This document shows, piece by piece, positions 10,306-19,435 of a stretch of 62,340 nt of DNA (its first letter is position 1; every line of letters begins with the position of its first letter). The notes below the pieces were generated by a model. That model worked only from the letters and a program-made list of their open reading frames with translations, made no database searches and was not told the DNA's origin. Position numbers and translations under genes: made by a program. This DNA is from Thecamonas trahens ATCC 50062 (Eukaryota > Apusozoa > Apusomonadida > Apusomonadidae). The stretch covers positions 170,211 through 232,550 of the forward strand of contig NW_013657624.1 in assembly GCF_000142905.1 (NCBI RefSeq), given 5' to 3'.

Positions 10306-12249
10306 TTGGCTAAGACGGGGGGGGAGGGGGGGATGGGTGTAGGTACGGGCATTACGAGCATTGGGGCACACGACTCTCTCACTCACCACATCAAGGAGGA
10401 GCACTGTCGTGTGGTATGTCCCTCACGATGCTTGGTATCGGACGGACTGTGGCGTACCACTCGCCTGACCCGCTCTCCACCTCATCCTCTCCTTCCGTGT
10501 CGTACAAGGCGTTGTCGGTCAGCCAGCCGGACTCGCACCCAAAGCCGGAGGCGGAGCTGGGCCGGAGCCAGAGCTGGAGCTGGAGCTGGGGCAGGCACAG
10601 GCACAAACACAGGCACAGGCACAAGCACAGGAGCTGGGGCTGGGGCTGGGGCTGGCTTGGGATCGATGGGAGCAACGGGCGGACGGACCGAGTACTCTGC
10701 GCGGGCACGGTGGAACGCACTGGTGGACGGAGATGACATGGATCGGTTCATGGTGGTGACGGAGAATGATGCGCCGATGAGTTTGGAGGCAGAGACACGA
10801 CCGCTCGTCACTCGCTCGCAGCTGGCAGCTCATTCAAAAGCTGTCCAGGCAGAGTCGGATGCAAAGGCAAGGTCGGCGAACAAGTCTGCTGCGGGGGCTG
10901 GAGGTGGTGTGGCGGTCGATGGTCGTACGCCGGCGTCAAGCTCAAGAGCAGAAGCGGGAAAGAGTGCAGAGGTGACAGCTGTCTCGCCGTTGGTGGCAGC
11001 TGTGGTTGAAGCAAAGGCGGGGCAGGTCGATGGCCACGACGCCGATGTGGCAGGCAAGCATCTGGTGGACGAGGTGCCGGAGGAGATGCGGATTCTGTTC
11101 ACGCCGCCCGGACAGGGCGGGGCAGAGCCGTTTATTGTCGCCAGGTTGGCGTGGTATGCGCAGGCCAGGATGCTCGAGGTGACGCCAGGCTTTGGCGTGG
11201 CGCGCGAGGTGCTTGTGGGCAACGAGCGGTACGTGGTCGAGGTGACCAACGCTTCGGCCAGCGCGATGGGCGCGGACGAAGTGATCGAGCAGTACAAGGC
11301 GGCACAGGCCGAGGCGGCGGATGATGAGACGCGGCACAACGCGGCGGTGGGCCGGTTCTTCGAGCCGTCGCCACCGGCGTCGCACGTGTTGTACGTGGTG
11401 ACGGGCGAGATTGTGTCGGGCGCCGAGTTTACCGGCGAGGCGCTGTACGTGCAGTACGCGTTCGAGGTCGACGACTCGTGCTGGAGCGCCCGCCCGCTGC
11501 AGGCCGGGTCGGGCCGGGGCGGCAAGCCCGTGCTGGAGGGAGTGACCCAGCTGGCGCAGGTTCGGCGGGTGAGTGCGGCCGCTGCCGGGCTGCCTGACGG
11601 GCGGTCGACGCAGGCAACCATTCCTACAGCCATGTTTGGCCTCCCGCTCGAGGCGCAGTTTGAGTGGCGCCCACCGGCGGCGCGGCTCGGGCCCGACGGC
11701 GAGCCGCTCTCGCCGGACGACCACACCGAGGTGCCGGCCATGCCGCGGCTGCTGCTCAAGGTCGCGTCCTACGACTGGTGGGAGCGTAACCGGCTCGAGG
11801 GCTACGCACACGTCGACCTCCCTGCGCGGCCGGGACACTACATGCTCGAGGTTCCGACGTGGAAGCCTGCACTGTCGGTCCGGCAGCAGCTGCAGTCGTA
11901 CTTTATCGGCGGCTCGCCCGAGCTCGCCGAGTTTGGCCACGCCGCAGTCCCGTCGAGCCATGAGGCTGGGACCCCGCTCAACAAGCTCGGATTCGAGACC
12001 GAGTCTTCCGGCTCGCTCAAGATCCGTCTCAACGTGGTGCGCCGGTCGGCGTCTGTGCCAGGCTACACCGAGTGGGCTGCTCCCAACTACGGCCGCGAGG
12101 CCCAGAAGCCCGGCGCCGCCATCTCGCCGCTTGCCCGCATCGGGGCCTTCTCCAGCCGGCCTGCCTCATCGCACTACGCCTCGCTCCTCAACTCCAAGAC
12201 GTGGAAGGAGATGAAGCGGGAGCGCGAGGCCGCCAAGAAGATTCTCTAG
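10306..12249 (+). CDS. MKS1: MKS1, Meckel syndrome type 1 protein (B9 domain, ciliary transition zone)
   Basis: The C-terminal half carries a full B9 domain: VLYVVTGEIVSGAEFTGEAL, WSARPLQ, a GVTQLAQ segment, then LPARPGHYMLEVPTWKP, a RQQLQSYFIGGSPELAEF segment and KLGFETESSGSLKIRL. Order and spacing match MKS1 rather than B9D1/B9D2. MKS1 works in the MKS module of the transition zone, gating the cilium. The 5' end is unresolved. The frame is open from 10306, but the Ala-Gly repeat at 10570-10660 is low complexity. A different-frame ATG at 10416 gives VAYHSPDPL, resembling the Y-S-DP motif near the MKS1 N-terminus, so an unlocated intron or indel may lie between. The coding part is secure from the ATG at 10666 onward. 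Confidence 0.85.
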   Translation: MAKTGGEGGMGVGTGITSIGAHDSLTHHIKEEHCRVVCPSRCLVSDGLWRTTRLTRSPPHPLLPCRTRRCRSASRTRTQSRRRSWAGARAGAGAGAGTGTNTGTGTSTGAGAGAGAGLGSMGATGGRTEYSARARWNALVDGDDMDRFMVVTENDAPMSLEAETRPLVTRSQLAAHSKAVQAESDAKARSANKSAAGAGGGVAVDGRTPASSSRAEAGKSAEVTAVSPLVAAVVEAKAGQVDGHDADVAGKHLVDEVPEEMRILFTPPGQGGAEPFIVARLAWYAQARMLEVTPGFGVAREVLVGNERYVVEVTNASASAMGADEVIEQYKAAQAEAADDETRHNAAVGRFFEPSPPASHVLYVVTGEIVSGAEFTGEALYVQYAFEVDDSCWSARPLQAGSGRGGKPVLEGVTQLAQVRRVSAAAAGLPDGRSTQATIPTAMFGLPLEAQFEWRPPAARLGPDGEPLSPDDHTEVPAMPRLLLKVASYDWWERNRLEGYAHVDLPARPGHYMLEVPTWKPALSVRQQLQSYFIGGSPELAEFGHAAVPSSHEAGTPLNKLGFETESSGSLKIRLNVVRRSASVPGYTEWAAPNYGREAQKPGAAISPLARIGAFSSRPASSHYASLLNSKTWKEMKREREAAKKIL

Positions 12250-12394
12250 TAGTGAACGCTGTTCCCTTCCTCAATGCGCCCTCTGCGCGCCGTCTGTGTT
12301 TGCGCTCCTACTTTGAGCCGTGCGCCGAGTGACGCTTCCGCGGGATGAGCTTTGGTGTGTGCGCCCACCTGACTCCCGCACGAGTACAGGCAGC

Positions 12395-14023
12395 ATGATT
12401 TGGCGAGGAGGGCGTGTCCATGTATTCGACCACAGCGCCTACGGTCTCGCCACTCTCCTTCTCCTTCTCCTTGTACTCCTCGCCACTGCCAGCTCTGCCC
12501 AGTGGTCGCCCTCGCCCTCGACAAACACACCGCTTGCTCCGTCGTCGGTGGCTCTGGAACAGGTTGGCCCGGTGACTGTCCCGGCGTTAGGGGGTTCGTT
12601 CTGGACTACTTTTTTTGAACTCGATGACGCTCTCGCCCGTTACGTCCTTAGAGTCCAGCGGGTCGACAAGGACGGCATGCGGATGAACGGGAAGACGGGA
12701 ACGCTGCTCGCGGCAGAGGACCAAGGCCCGGCGCTCTGGGGCTACGACACCAAGTCTGAGGCGGGCGGCGCCGTTGTCGTCGCTTTTAACGATCGTCGCC
12801 ATCGCGGTGACCAGGATGATGCTGTGCGGCCTAGCAACGGTGTTGATGATGCTGGCGATGACAGCTCGGCTCGTGTTGAGGCGCACAAGTACGAGAACGT
12901 GGTGCTGACCCGGCTGGAGGCCAACGGAACGACGCCGTGGGGCCGATACGGCCTGTTGCTGTCGGACAACGACGACTTTGAGCCGCAGCCGAGGGTGGTG
13001 CAGCGGGCTGACGGCGCCGATGAGTGGATGGTGGTCTGGCCGCACTTTCAGCGTAACGGGCACGAGCATACCTGTATCCGCGCGCAGCGGATTTCCGCCG
13101 GCGGTGCCATGGGCTGGCCCTTTGGCGGCGTGTGCGTGTACGCCAACTCGCCCGAGGAGCCCGGCATGCTCTCGGTCGTCGCCGGCATGGCTAACGACGG
13201 GCAGCCGATGTTTGTGGTGGCGTGGATGAAGGATACCCGTCGGCACAAGGACCACTGGCTCCAGATGGCGGCCTACGACTGGAAGAGCGGCAAGCCGCTC
13301 TGGGGCGACGCGCCCATCACCATCTACTCGGCGAGTCAAATGGCGTCAGGCGTGTACCCGCAGCTCCGTATCGGGCCGGCGTCCGAGGTGGTCCTCGCAT
13401 GGTTTGTCACTACTCCGCACAACACCTTTGAGGCGTTCTGGCAGATGGTCGACGCGTCGGGCAAGGTGCTCTTCACTCCCGGCGGCGTGCCTGTCGCCGA
13501 CTCTTCGGCGCTGTCGTACTTGGTGCCGATCCCGGCCTACGATTCCGAGCGCGGCGTGGTGTACGTGGTGTACATGGCGGCAACGCATGCACAGGACGAG
13601 CGCGGCATCTATGTCTCGGCCTTTAACGTCACGGACGGCGGCAAGCCACTGTCGTCGGGCCCGTGGTCGCCGGCTGGCTGGCCCATCGTCCCGCTCGCGC
13701 CCACCACCCAGGTCAACGCCGACCAGCCGCTGCTGACCACCTATCCATCGGGCTCGACGCTCCTCCTCGGATACTCGACCGGCCACCCGTACAACACGCT
13801 CCGCTTGCTGCGGATCGGCGACGCTCATAGCGACGCGACCATCGTGTGGAACGCCACGGTCTCGGACGCTTCCTCGTCAAAGTACGCTGTGACCATCGCG
13901 ACGCCACTCGGTGAGATCGGCGAGGTCCCCATCGTGATGACGTGGGACGACAACCGCGGAGCGCAGTGGGATGTGTTTGGTCAGGGCGTGACCGCAGACG
14001 GCCAGCTCGGCCCGCCGCAGTAG
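12395..14023 (+). CDS. Secreted protein with propeller-like repeats, unknown function
   Basis: About 542 aa. The Met at 12395 precedes a clear signal peptide with hydrophobic core YGLATLLLLLLVLLATASSA (residues about 17-36). The mature part contains roughly seven repeats built around a beta-strand and a W or Y followed by acidic or charged residues. Examples are VVVAFNDRR, WMVVWPHF, FVVAWMKDT, VVLAWFVTT, VYVVYMAAT, LLLGYSTGH and IVMTWDDNRGAQWDVFGQ. This spacing is typical of beta-propeller or BNR-like extracellular repeats. No catalytic motif was recognised and there is no second membrane segment, so I expect a secreted or lumenal protein. Confidence 0.75.
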   Translation: MIWRGGRVHVFDHSAYGLATLLLLLLVLLATASSAQWSPSPSTNTPLAPSSVALEQVGPVTVPALGGSFWTTFFELDDALARYVLRVQRVDKDGMRMNGKTGTLLAAEDQGPALWGYDTKSEAGGAVVVAFNDRRHRGDQDDAVRPSNGVDDAGDDSSARVEAHKYENVVLTRLEANGTTPWGRYGLLLSDNDDFEPQPRVVQRADGADEWMVVWPHFQRNGHEHTCIRAQRISAGGAMGWPFGGVCVYANSPEEPGMLSVVAGMANDGQPMFVVAWMKDTRRHKDHWLQMAAYDWKSGKPLWGDAPITIYSASQMASGVYPQLRIGPASEVVLAWFVTTPHNTFEAFWQMVDASGKVLFTPGGVPVADSSALSYLVPIPAYDSERGVVYVVYMAATHAQDERGIYVSAFNVTDGGKPLSSGPWSPAGWPIVPLAPTTQVNADQPLLTTYPSGSTLLLGYSTGHPYNTLRLLRIGDAHSDATIVWNATVSDASSSKYAVTIATPLGEIGEVPIVMTWDDNRGAQWDVFGQGVTADGQLGPPQ

Positions 14024-14250
14024 CCGATAAATCGTGCAGTTTTCAGTCGAGAGTTGTTGGTCGGTGGTCGAGGCGCAGGTGATTGGGGGATGACGGCGGT
14101 CGGTGGTCGAGGCGCAGGTGATCGGCTTGTCGGGCTACCGTCGCGAGGCCGAATCGCCGCTCACATCGACTCGCCGAGTCTCCAGGGATTGGAGGCGGCG
14201 GGCAACGGCTACCCACACCGCACCATACCACCGACCGGGACGCGTTGAGC

Positions 14251-14785
14251 ATGTCTGCCAGAGGCGCACTGTGTGAGTCTGCCAGCCCGGCGAGCCCCAG
14301 TTCGTGCGGCAGCAGTAGCGGCGACGACAACAGCGGCAGCGCTCGCTGTGGCTCGGGCTCGGACTCACTCGCAGCGGCAGCGCTCGTCGACTGTCTTCGC
14401 TTTGAGGTATTTGGCAAAGTGCAGGGCGTTTTTTCCGAAAGTGGACGAAAAAGACAGCCGATGCGCTGGGCCTTGTCGGCTGGTGTAGGAACAGGACGAC
14501 GCGGAGGACGGTGGTTGGTGAGGTTCAAGGAGATGCCGAGGCTGTGGAGAAGATGTACGTGTCAGAATTAGCTCGATACGCCCCCATGTTACTTGCCATC
14601 TACCTGCACCAGACTGCTTGTGGTGTCCATCGCACTCACCTGCTTTCCCGACTTGATTGTCTTGCAGGGCTCGCTGGCTGGCGACCAAGGGCTCGCCCAA
14701 GTCGCGGATCGAGTCGTGCACGCAGAAGCGGTACCGCAAGCGCGGGGCAGCTGACTTTGGCGAGTTTACCATTGTGCGCAAGTGA
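14251..14785 (+). CDS. ACYP: Acylphosphatase, one intron, broken by a 1-nt frameshift
   Basis: Hydrolyses acylphosphates. Exon 1 encodes a Ser-rich leader and then the signature FEVFGKVQGVF; the frame then breaks at a run of six T (14429-14434). The +2 frame continues FRKWTKKTADALGLVGWC and VVGEVQGDAEAVEKM. Exon 2 (14668-14785) gives WLATKGSPKSRIES and ends FGEFTIVRK. With seven T the gene reads through to about 140 aa, of which the last 95 or so are a complete acylphosphatase domain. The catalytic Arg (FFRK) lies exactly at the broken spot; the Asn expected in GWxRN is present as CRN. The donor is gtacgt. Ends 7 bp before the convergent TPR gene. Confidence 0.85.
14555..14667 (+). other. Intron of the acylphosphatase gene
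   Basis: 113 nt, GTACGT donor and TCTTGCAG acceptor, phase 2. It is supported because splicing joins EAVEKM to ARWLATKGSPKSR, continuous in acylphosphatases. Confidence 0.9.
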
Positions 14786-14792
14786 GTGACAG

Positions 14793-16556
14793 TCACGGCC
14801 CTTGCTGGATGTGCAGGAGCGGCGTGGTGTCGACGATGACCCGCTTGACCTGTTCGAGATGATCGCCGAGGACAGCGTTGCCAAGGGCGATGCCGACGCC
14901 ACAGCGTGCGCGCGCGACGAGCTCTGGATCATCGACGCGGATGGCAAGCTGCATAGCGGTCTCGTAGTAGTGCTGGGCCTCGTCGTACATGCCCTGGTCG
15001 TTGACGTATTGGCCGAGGTCGGCGTAGGTCTTGGCTGCGGCCTGGCGGTCGGCGTCGGCGAGGAGGTCTGCGGCGCCGGCGTAGTAGCGGATGGCCGACT
15101 CGACGTCCGAGATGGCGGCAAAGAGGTCGCCGAGCTGAGAGTATGCGGTCGCCTTTTCGTGCACGTCGCCGAGCGCGTCAGCGAGCTCGACCCTGCGCTG
15201 GATGAAGCGCACACCCTCTTCGGGCGACGAGAGGCGGCCGAGGGCGGCGCCGAGCTGGCCGGCGGCCATTGCCTCGCCTGACGGGTCGCGGAGGGATGTG
15301 GCGAGCTCGAGAGCGCGCTCGTAGTGCTGGATAGCGAGGTCGTCTTGTCCGAGTGCAGTGTAACAGAGGCCCATGTTGTGCTGCGCAATAAACTGGCCGG
15401 CCTCGTCGGCGATCTCGGCATGCTTGGCGTGGCAGAGCAGGGCGAGCTTGTAGTTCTCGCCGCCGAGGACCTGGTAGTCGACGCCCATGTGGTTGTAGGC
15501 AAGCGCCTCGCCGAGCACGTCGCCGGCGCGGTGGCACGCGGCGAGATACTTGCGATAGCACTCGAGCGCCTTTTCGTACTGCGCCTCGTTGTCGTAGAGG
15601 ATGCCCTGCGAAAAGTACGACTTGGCCTCGTTGCCGGAGAGCCCGGCCCGGAGCGAGGAGTCGGCGAGCACTGCATGGTCCTTGAGCGAAGTGCGGACGG
15701 TGATGGCCACGCGTTTGGGCACGGCAGCGTTGGTGCTTGCGCTGGCGCTGCCGCCTACGCTGGCGCTGCCGCCTGCGCTCCGCATTCCGCCCGACCCTGC
15801 CGGCGAGGCTGGCCCGGCGGAGAGGGCGAGGCCGGCGGTGGCGGTCTCGCCGCTCTTGCCGGCCGGCAGCAGCGGCAGTGGATCAAGTCTGGGCGGCACC
15901 TCCCTCCGTCGCCTCAGCGGCGACCTCGCGGGCTTGCCCTTGCTCCTCCGCACCTCGTCCGCCATGCCCAGCAGCAGCGCGGCGATGTCCTTCTCGCCGC
16001 GGGGACCCTCGCCATCGGCGTTGTCGCCGGCGCCAGCGCCGCCCCGCTGTGGGCTCTGCCTGCTGGCCCGCCCGGACCGCGATGGCGAAGCGCGCCGCGG
16101 CGGCGACGAGCCACCGCCAGCACCCACGCCTGGCATCGCCGCCATGGCCGATGCCGCCGAGTTCAGCGCCGACGGCGGGCCGCGGACGTCGCCCTGCGGG
16201 TGCAGCCGGATCGTCTCGTCCTCGAGCGACGGATCCCAGTGTGAGGTGCCCATGGCGCGGATGGTGTTGGTCGGGCGAAGATGGGCGTCCTGCGGAGCTT
16301 CGACATCGGCCTCGGAGCCCATCAGCGTTGACCGGCGTGTGGCGGGCGTGAGCGACGAGTACGCCGCGTTGAACGCGAGCGAGCCGCTCGGAACCTCTTC
16401 CTCTCCCACCCCTCTTGATCCTGTGGACGGGCCGGGCCAAGGCGGTGCGGATGACAGGCAAGGCCACAACGGGCGATGCGACCGAGTCCGCGAACCATGC
16501 CGTTGGCGGCAAGCCGCGAGGAGGAGGATGGCCATAGGGCGTGCGGATCGAGTCAA
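14793..16556 (-). CDS. Tetratricopeptide repeat protein (TTC29-like, tentative)
   Basis: About 587 aa from the first ATG. Residues 1-290 are disordered, Ser/Gly/Pro/Arg-rich. From about 300 on there are consecutive TPR units with the W/L-G-Y-A-P spacing: YFSQGILYDNEAQYEKALECY, EALAYNHMGVDYQVLG, QHNMGLCYTALGQDDLAIQHY, AMAAGQLGAALGR, ATAYSQLGDLFAAISDVESA and KTYADLGQYVNDQGMYDEAQHY. The repeat style, with age-of-residence helices rich in A and D, resembles TTC29-type axonemal proteins, but I would not insist on orthology. The start is uncertain; Met residues at about 79 and 102 are alternatives. Convergent with acylphosphatase. Confidence 0.7.
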   Translation of the reverse strand: MTRSARPMAILLLAACRQRHGSRTRSHRPLWPCLSSAPPWPGPSTGSRGVGEEEVPSGSLAFNAAYSSLTPATRRSTLMGSEADVEAPQDAHLRPTNTIRAMGTSHWDPSLEDETIRLHPQGDVRGPPSALNSAASAMAAMPGVGAGGGSSPPRRASPSRSGRASRQSPQRGGAGAGDNADGEGPRGEKDIAALLLGMADEVRRSKGKPARSPLRRRREVPPRLDPLPLLPAGKSGETATAGLALSAGPASPAGSGGMRSAGGSASVGGSASASTNAAVPKRVAITVRTSLKDHAVLADSSLRAGLSGNEAKSYFSQGILYDNEAQYEKALECYRKYLAACHRAGDVLGEALAYNHMGVDYQVLGGENYKLALLCHAKHAEIADEAGQFIAQHNMGLCYTALGQDDLAIQHYERALELATSLRDPSGEAMAAGQLGAALGRLSSPEEGVRFIQRRVELADALGDVHEKATAYSQLGDLFAAISDVESAIRYYAGAADLLADADRQAAAKTYADLGQYVNDQGMYDEAQHYYETAMQLAIRVDDPELVARARCGVGIALGNAVLGDHLEQVKRVIVDTTPLLHIQQGP

Positions 16557-17359
16557 TTTCGTGGTGCCACCACCATTGCATGCAACGATATTTCAATGTG
16601 AGTGACAATGGCTATACCCACGACCACAGGTACCATGACGAGGTCCATCCTCCCCTCCCCTGTCCCCTCCCCTGTCCCCTCCCCTGTCCCCTCCCCTGTT
16701 CCCCCCCCCCCCTCCCCGAGCACGTCGACATGGCCCGACTCTTGTCCGTACCGCGTGTGACCTTGCGGACATGGTACAGGCCCTCTGCAGCCTCTGCATG
16801 GCGGAATAGATGGACAAAGTTGGCAAGAGGGGAGCTCATTCCTCCCGTTGCTCTCCCGCTTCCGTCCTCTCACGTCGGCAAAGAAGAGTGTCACCGCCGT
16901 TGGTCCGTTGCCGCTCACTGTCTGCCCGCCCGCCACTCGCCGCACCACCAACGATAATTTCAACAACAAATGATCGTAACGAATGATCACATGGCAACGA
17001 TCACCACCAACAATCACCACCAACAATCACCCCCACAACGATCACCACCAACAATCACCCCCACAACGATCACCACCACCACCACCATCACCAACCACCA
17101 ACGATCATCCCAACGATAAAACAATCGTTTGACTGACAAATGATCGTAACGAATGATCACATGGCAACGATCACCACCAACGATCACCACCAACAATCAC
17201 CCCCACAACGATCACCACCAACAATCACCCCCACAACGATCACCACCACCACCACCATCACCAACCACCAACGATCATCCCAACGACAAAACAATCGTTT
17301 GACTGCTCGACCGTTTTTCGCCGCTACACGTGACGCACCTGACCGTGAGCCCGTCGAAC
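16557..17359. repeat. Intergenic repeats: C-rich minisatellite and a 170-bp tandem duplication
   Basis: 16651-16710 is a run of cccctcccctgt-type units ending in a C tract. 16965-17307 is a near-perfect two-copy tandem duplication with a 170-bp period: the marker tgatcgtaacgaatgatcac starts at 16971 and again at 17141. Each copy is itself made of caccaacaatcacccccacaac-like subrepeats and ends in acaatcgtttgact. No gene is supported here. Confidence 0.8.
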
Positions 17360-18427
17360 ATGATGAACGCAGGCAGGACGTGTATGGTCCTCACACTTTT
17401 GCTGATGTGTGCGTATGCCTTGGTGGCTCCGCCTCCGCTCCCCTCGTTCACCTGCACGCGGCCGGAAACGCCTCCACCGCCGGCAGCGTCCATGCGGAGC
17501 CTACACCCGGGCAACGTCGATGTGGTCATGGCTTTGGGAGATTCGATCACGGCGGGCTTTGCCATGCGTGGCGTCTTTCCTGCCGATGTTCTCGAGTGGC
17601 GAGGCGATGTGTACTCGATGGGCGGGAACAAGGGCGCGCTGACGGTCGCCAACTTTATCAAGACGTACAACAGTCATGTGGTCGGCGCCGCGACGGGAAC
17701 GAGCCTGCCGCTGACAAAGGGCAAGGCGCTTAATGCTGCTGTGTCGGGTGCAAAGATCTCAGACGTGCCGGCACAGATCGAGTATCTCGAGCACACGTTC
17801 AAGACCAAGTACGCCTCGACGTCGCTGGCAGACTCGAACAAGCTGCTCACGCTCTGGATCGGCGCCAACGACATCTGCGGCGCGTGCAAGCACGGCAACA
17901 TCTCAGCGCAGGCTGCGGCGTACGAGGCCAAGATGGAGGCGGTGCTCGACAAGGTCTTTGCCACATTTCCGCGCACCTTTGTCTCGGTCCTCACCATCTT
18001 CAACGTCTCGGACGTCTACGTCGCCGGCCAGCAGAAGGCCTACTGCCGCGAGATCTTCAAGATCGTCCAGTCCGAGTGCGGATGCATGGAAAAGTACGGC
18101 TGGGAGGGCCGCGCCGCCATGGGCGAGGCCGTCGTTGCCTTCAACAACGTTACCCACGCCGTCGTCGCCAAGTTCCAGGCCAAGCTCGATCCGGCCACCT
18201 CCTGGGTCGTCGTCCAGCCACAGAACGAGCGTGCGAACATCCCAGCCATGGGCGAGGACTACCTCTCCGATCTGGACTGCTTCCACCCGTCGCTGTTTGG
18301 TGACAAGGCCTTTGCCATCGGCCTCTGGAACAACATGTTCCTCCCGCCCGATCGCAAGGTCCACACCCTCAACCCGACCGTCGACGGCCATATCTACTGT
18401 CCGACCTCTTCAGACGTCATTCAGTAG
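17360..18427 (+). CDS. Secreted phospholipase B-like GDSL/SGNH esterase
   Basis: About 355 aa from the ATG at 17360 (a second Met follows at once). A signal peptide with core CMVLTLLLMCAYALVAPP leads the protein. The SGNH blocks are in order: GDSITAGF (nucleophile Ser, residue about 62), a Gly in block II (GNKGALTVANF), WIGANDICG (block III Asn) and DCFHPSLFG (catalytic Asp and His) near residue 310. Spacing and the DCFHPS motif are those of the phospholipase B1/PLB-lipase family rather than plant GDSL lipases. Predicted to deacylate phospholipids outside the cell or in a digestive vacuole, which suits a phagotroph. Confidence 0.88.
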   Translation: MMNAGRTCMVLTLLLMCAYALVAPPPLPSFTCTRPETPPPPAASMRSLHPGNVDVVMALGDSITAGFAMRGVFPADVLEWRGDVYSMGGNKGALTVANFIKTYNSHVVGAATGTSLPLTKGKALNAAVSGAKISDVPAQIEYLEHTFKTKYASTSLADSNKLLTLWIGANDICGACKHGNISAQAAAYEAKMEAVLDKVFATFPRTFVSVLTIFNVSDVYVAGQQKAYCREIFKIVQSECGCMEKYGWEGRAAMGEAVVAFNNVTHAVVAKFQAKLDPATSWVVVQPQNERANIPAMGEDYLSDLDCFHPSLFGDKAFAIGLWNNMFLPPDRKVHTLNPTVDGHIYCPTSSDVIQ

Positions 18428-19435
18428 TCACCCCTCCGCCTGCCCGCCAATTCCCACAACCTCTGGCCGCACCGCGCCGAACCCAACCTTGACTCGATCG
18501 CAGCGCAAAGTCGGATCGGATCGAGTCCGCCTTGGCGAGTCGAACGCGTCGTTGTCGGCTGCGGGACCGATTGTTTTCATTTCACACACACCACTCTCGC
18601 CTCCGGTCCGCCCCCGTGCGGTCCGCTCCCCCCTTTCTTCTTCCTTCCTCCACCCCATGTGGACCCCCTAGCCAATGAGTACGTCACACGCCATGCCTCC
18701 CCTCCTTGCCTGCATACCCTACAGACGCGCGTCCTTGCGGACGGCGGCTGTGTAGGGGCTGTGGGTTGGGCTATTTTTTCGAGATGGTGAGATTGTCGCG
18801 GCTGCGACTTCCCCCAAAAAATCGATGACTGCGCGCTCAGCGTGCTCTCGATGTCGCGGTGTACATGATGAGACGTAACGCTTGGCTACTGAATAACCAT
18901 GTAGACTAGCAAAACAATATATCTTCTTTCCACTGATGCCCTTCCTCTCCATACGCTCCTGTCCGAGGAAGCGTGGAGATGGTCGGCACGACAATCCACC
19001 TTTATTTTTGTGTGTGTGTGTGGCCCCCAATTATTTCACGACCTTTTCTCACCGCTCCACGTCATCCTCAACGAACACAGCTCGCTCTTTCTGCTCTCTA
19101 TTCCGCCGCCCGCCTGTCCGTCACCAGCCTCAGGGTCTGCACGTCTCTTGTCCTCTGTCGATCAGACTGACCCTTTTCCCATCGCTTCAGGGATCCTCCT
19201 CGATCGGAGCTTGCTCCACTTGGACTAACCGGACCGTATCCCTCCCTCCTCCCCCTCCCCACACTCCCCACTCCCACCCCTACCCCCCCATCCCTTTTTC
19301 CCGCCTGCCCTTATTCCCATCCCTTCCCCCCTCTTCCCCCCCCCCCCCCCACACACACAATTGAAGCAAATCTCGCCAATCTCCTCTCCTCTTCCCCCAC
19401 AGCCGCACACCCAACTCGGCCCATACCCTGCATCG
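18428..19435. other. Intergenic region, no supported gene
   Basis: About 1 kb between the phospholipase and ALKBH6-like genes. It is pyrimidine-rich toward its right end (19240-19360), with a C run followed by a short CA run at 19335-19358. Short ORFs on both strands show no domain. Confidence 0.55.

Noticed and set aside
14793-16556. Plus-strand ORFs over the TPR gene (15324-16605)
   Set aside because: The minus strand has clear TPR consensus; the plus frames are shadows.
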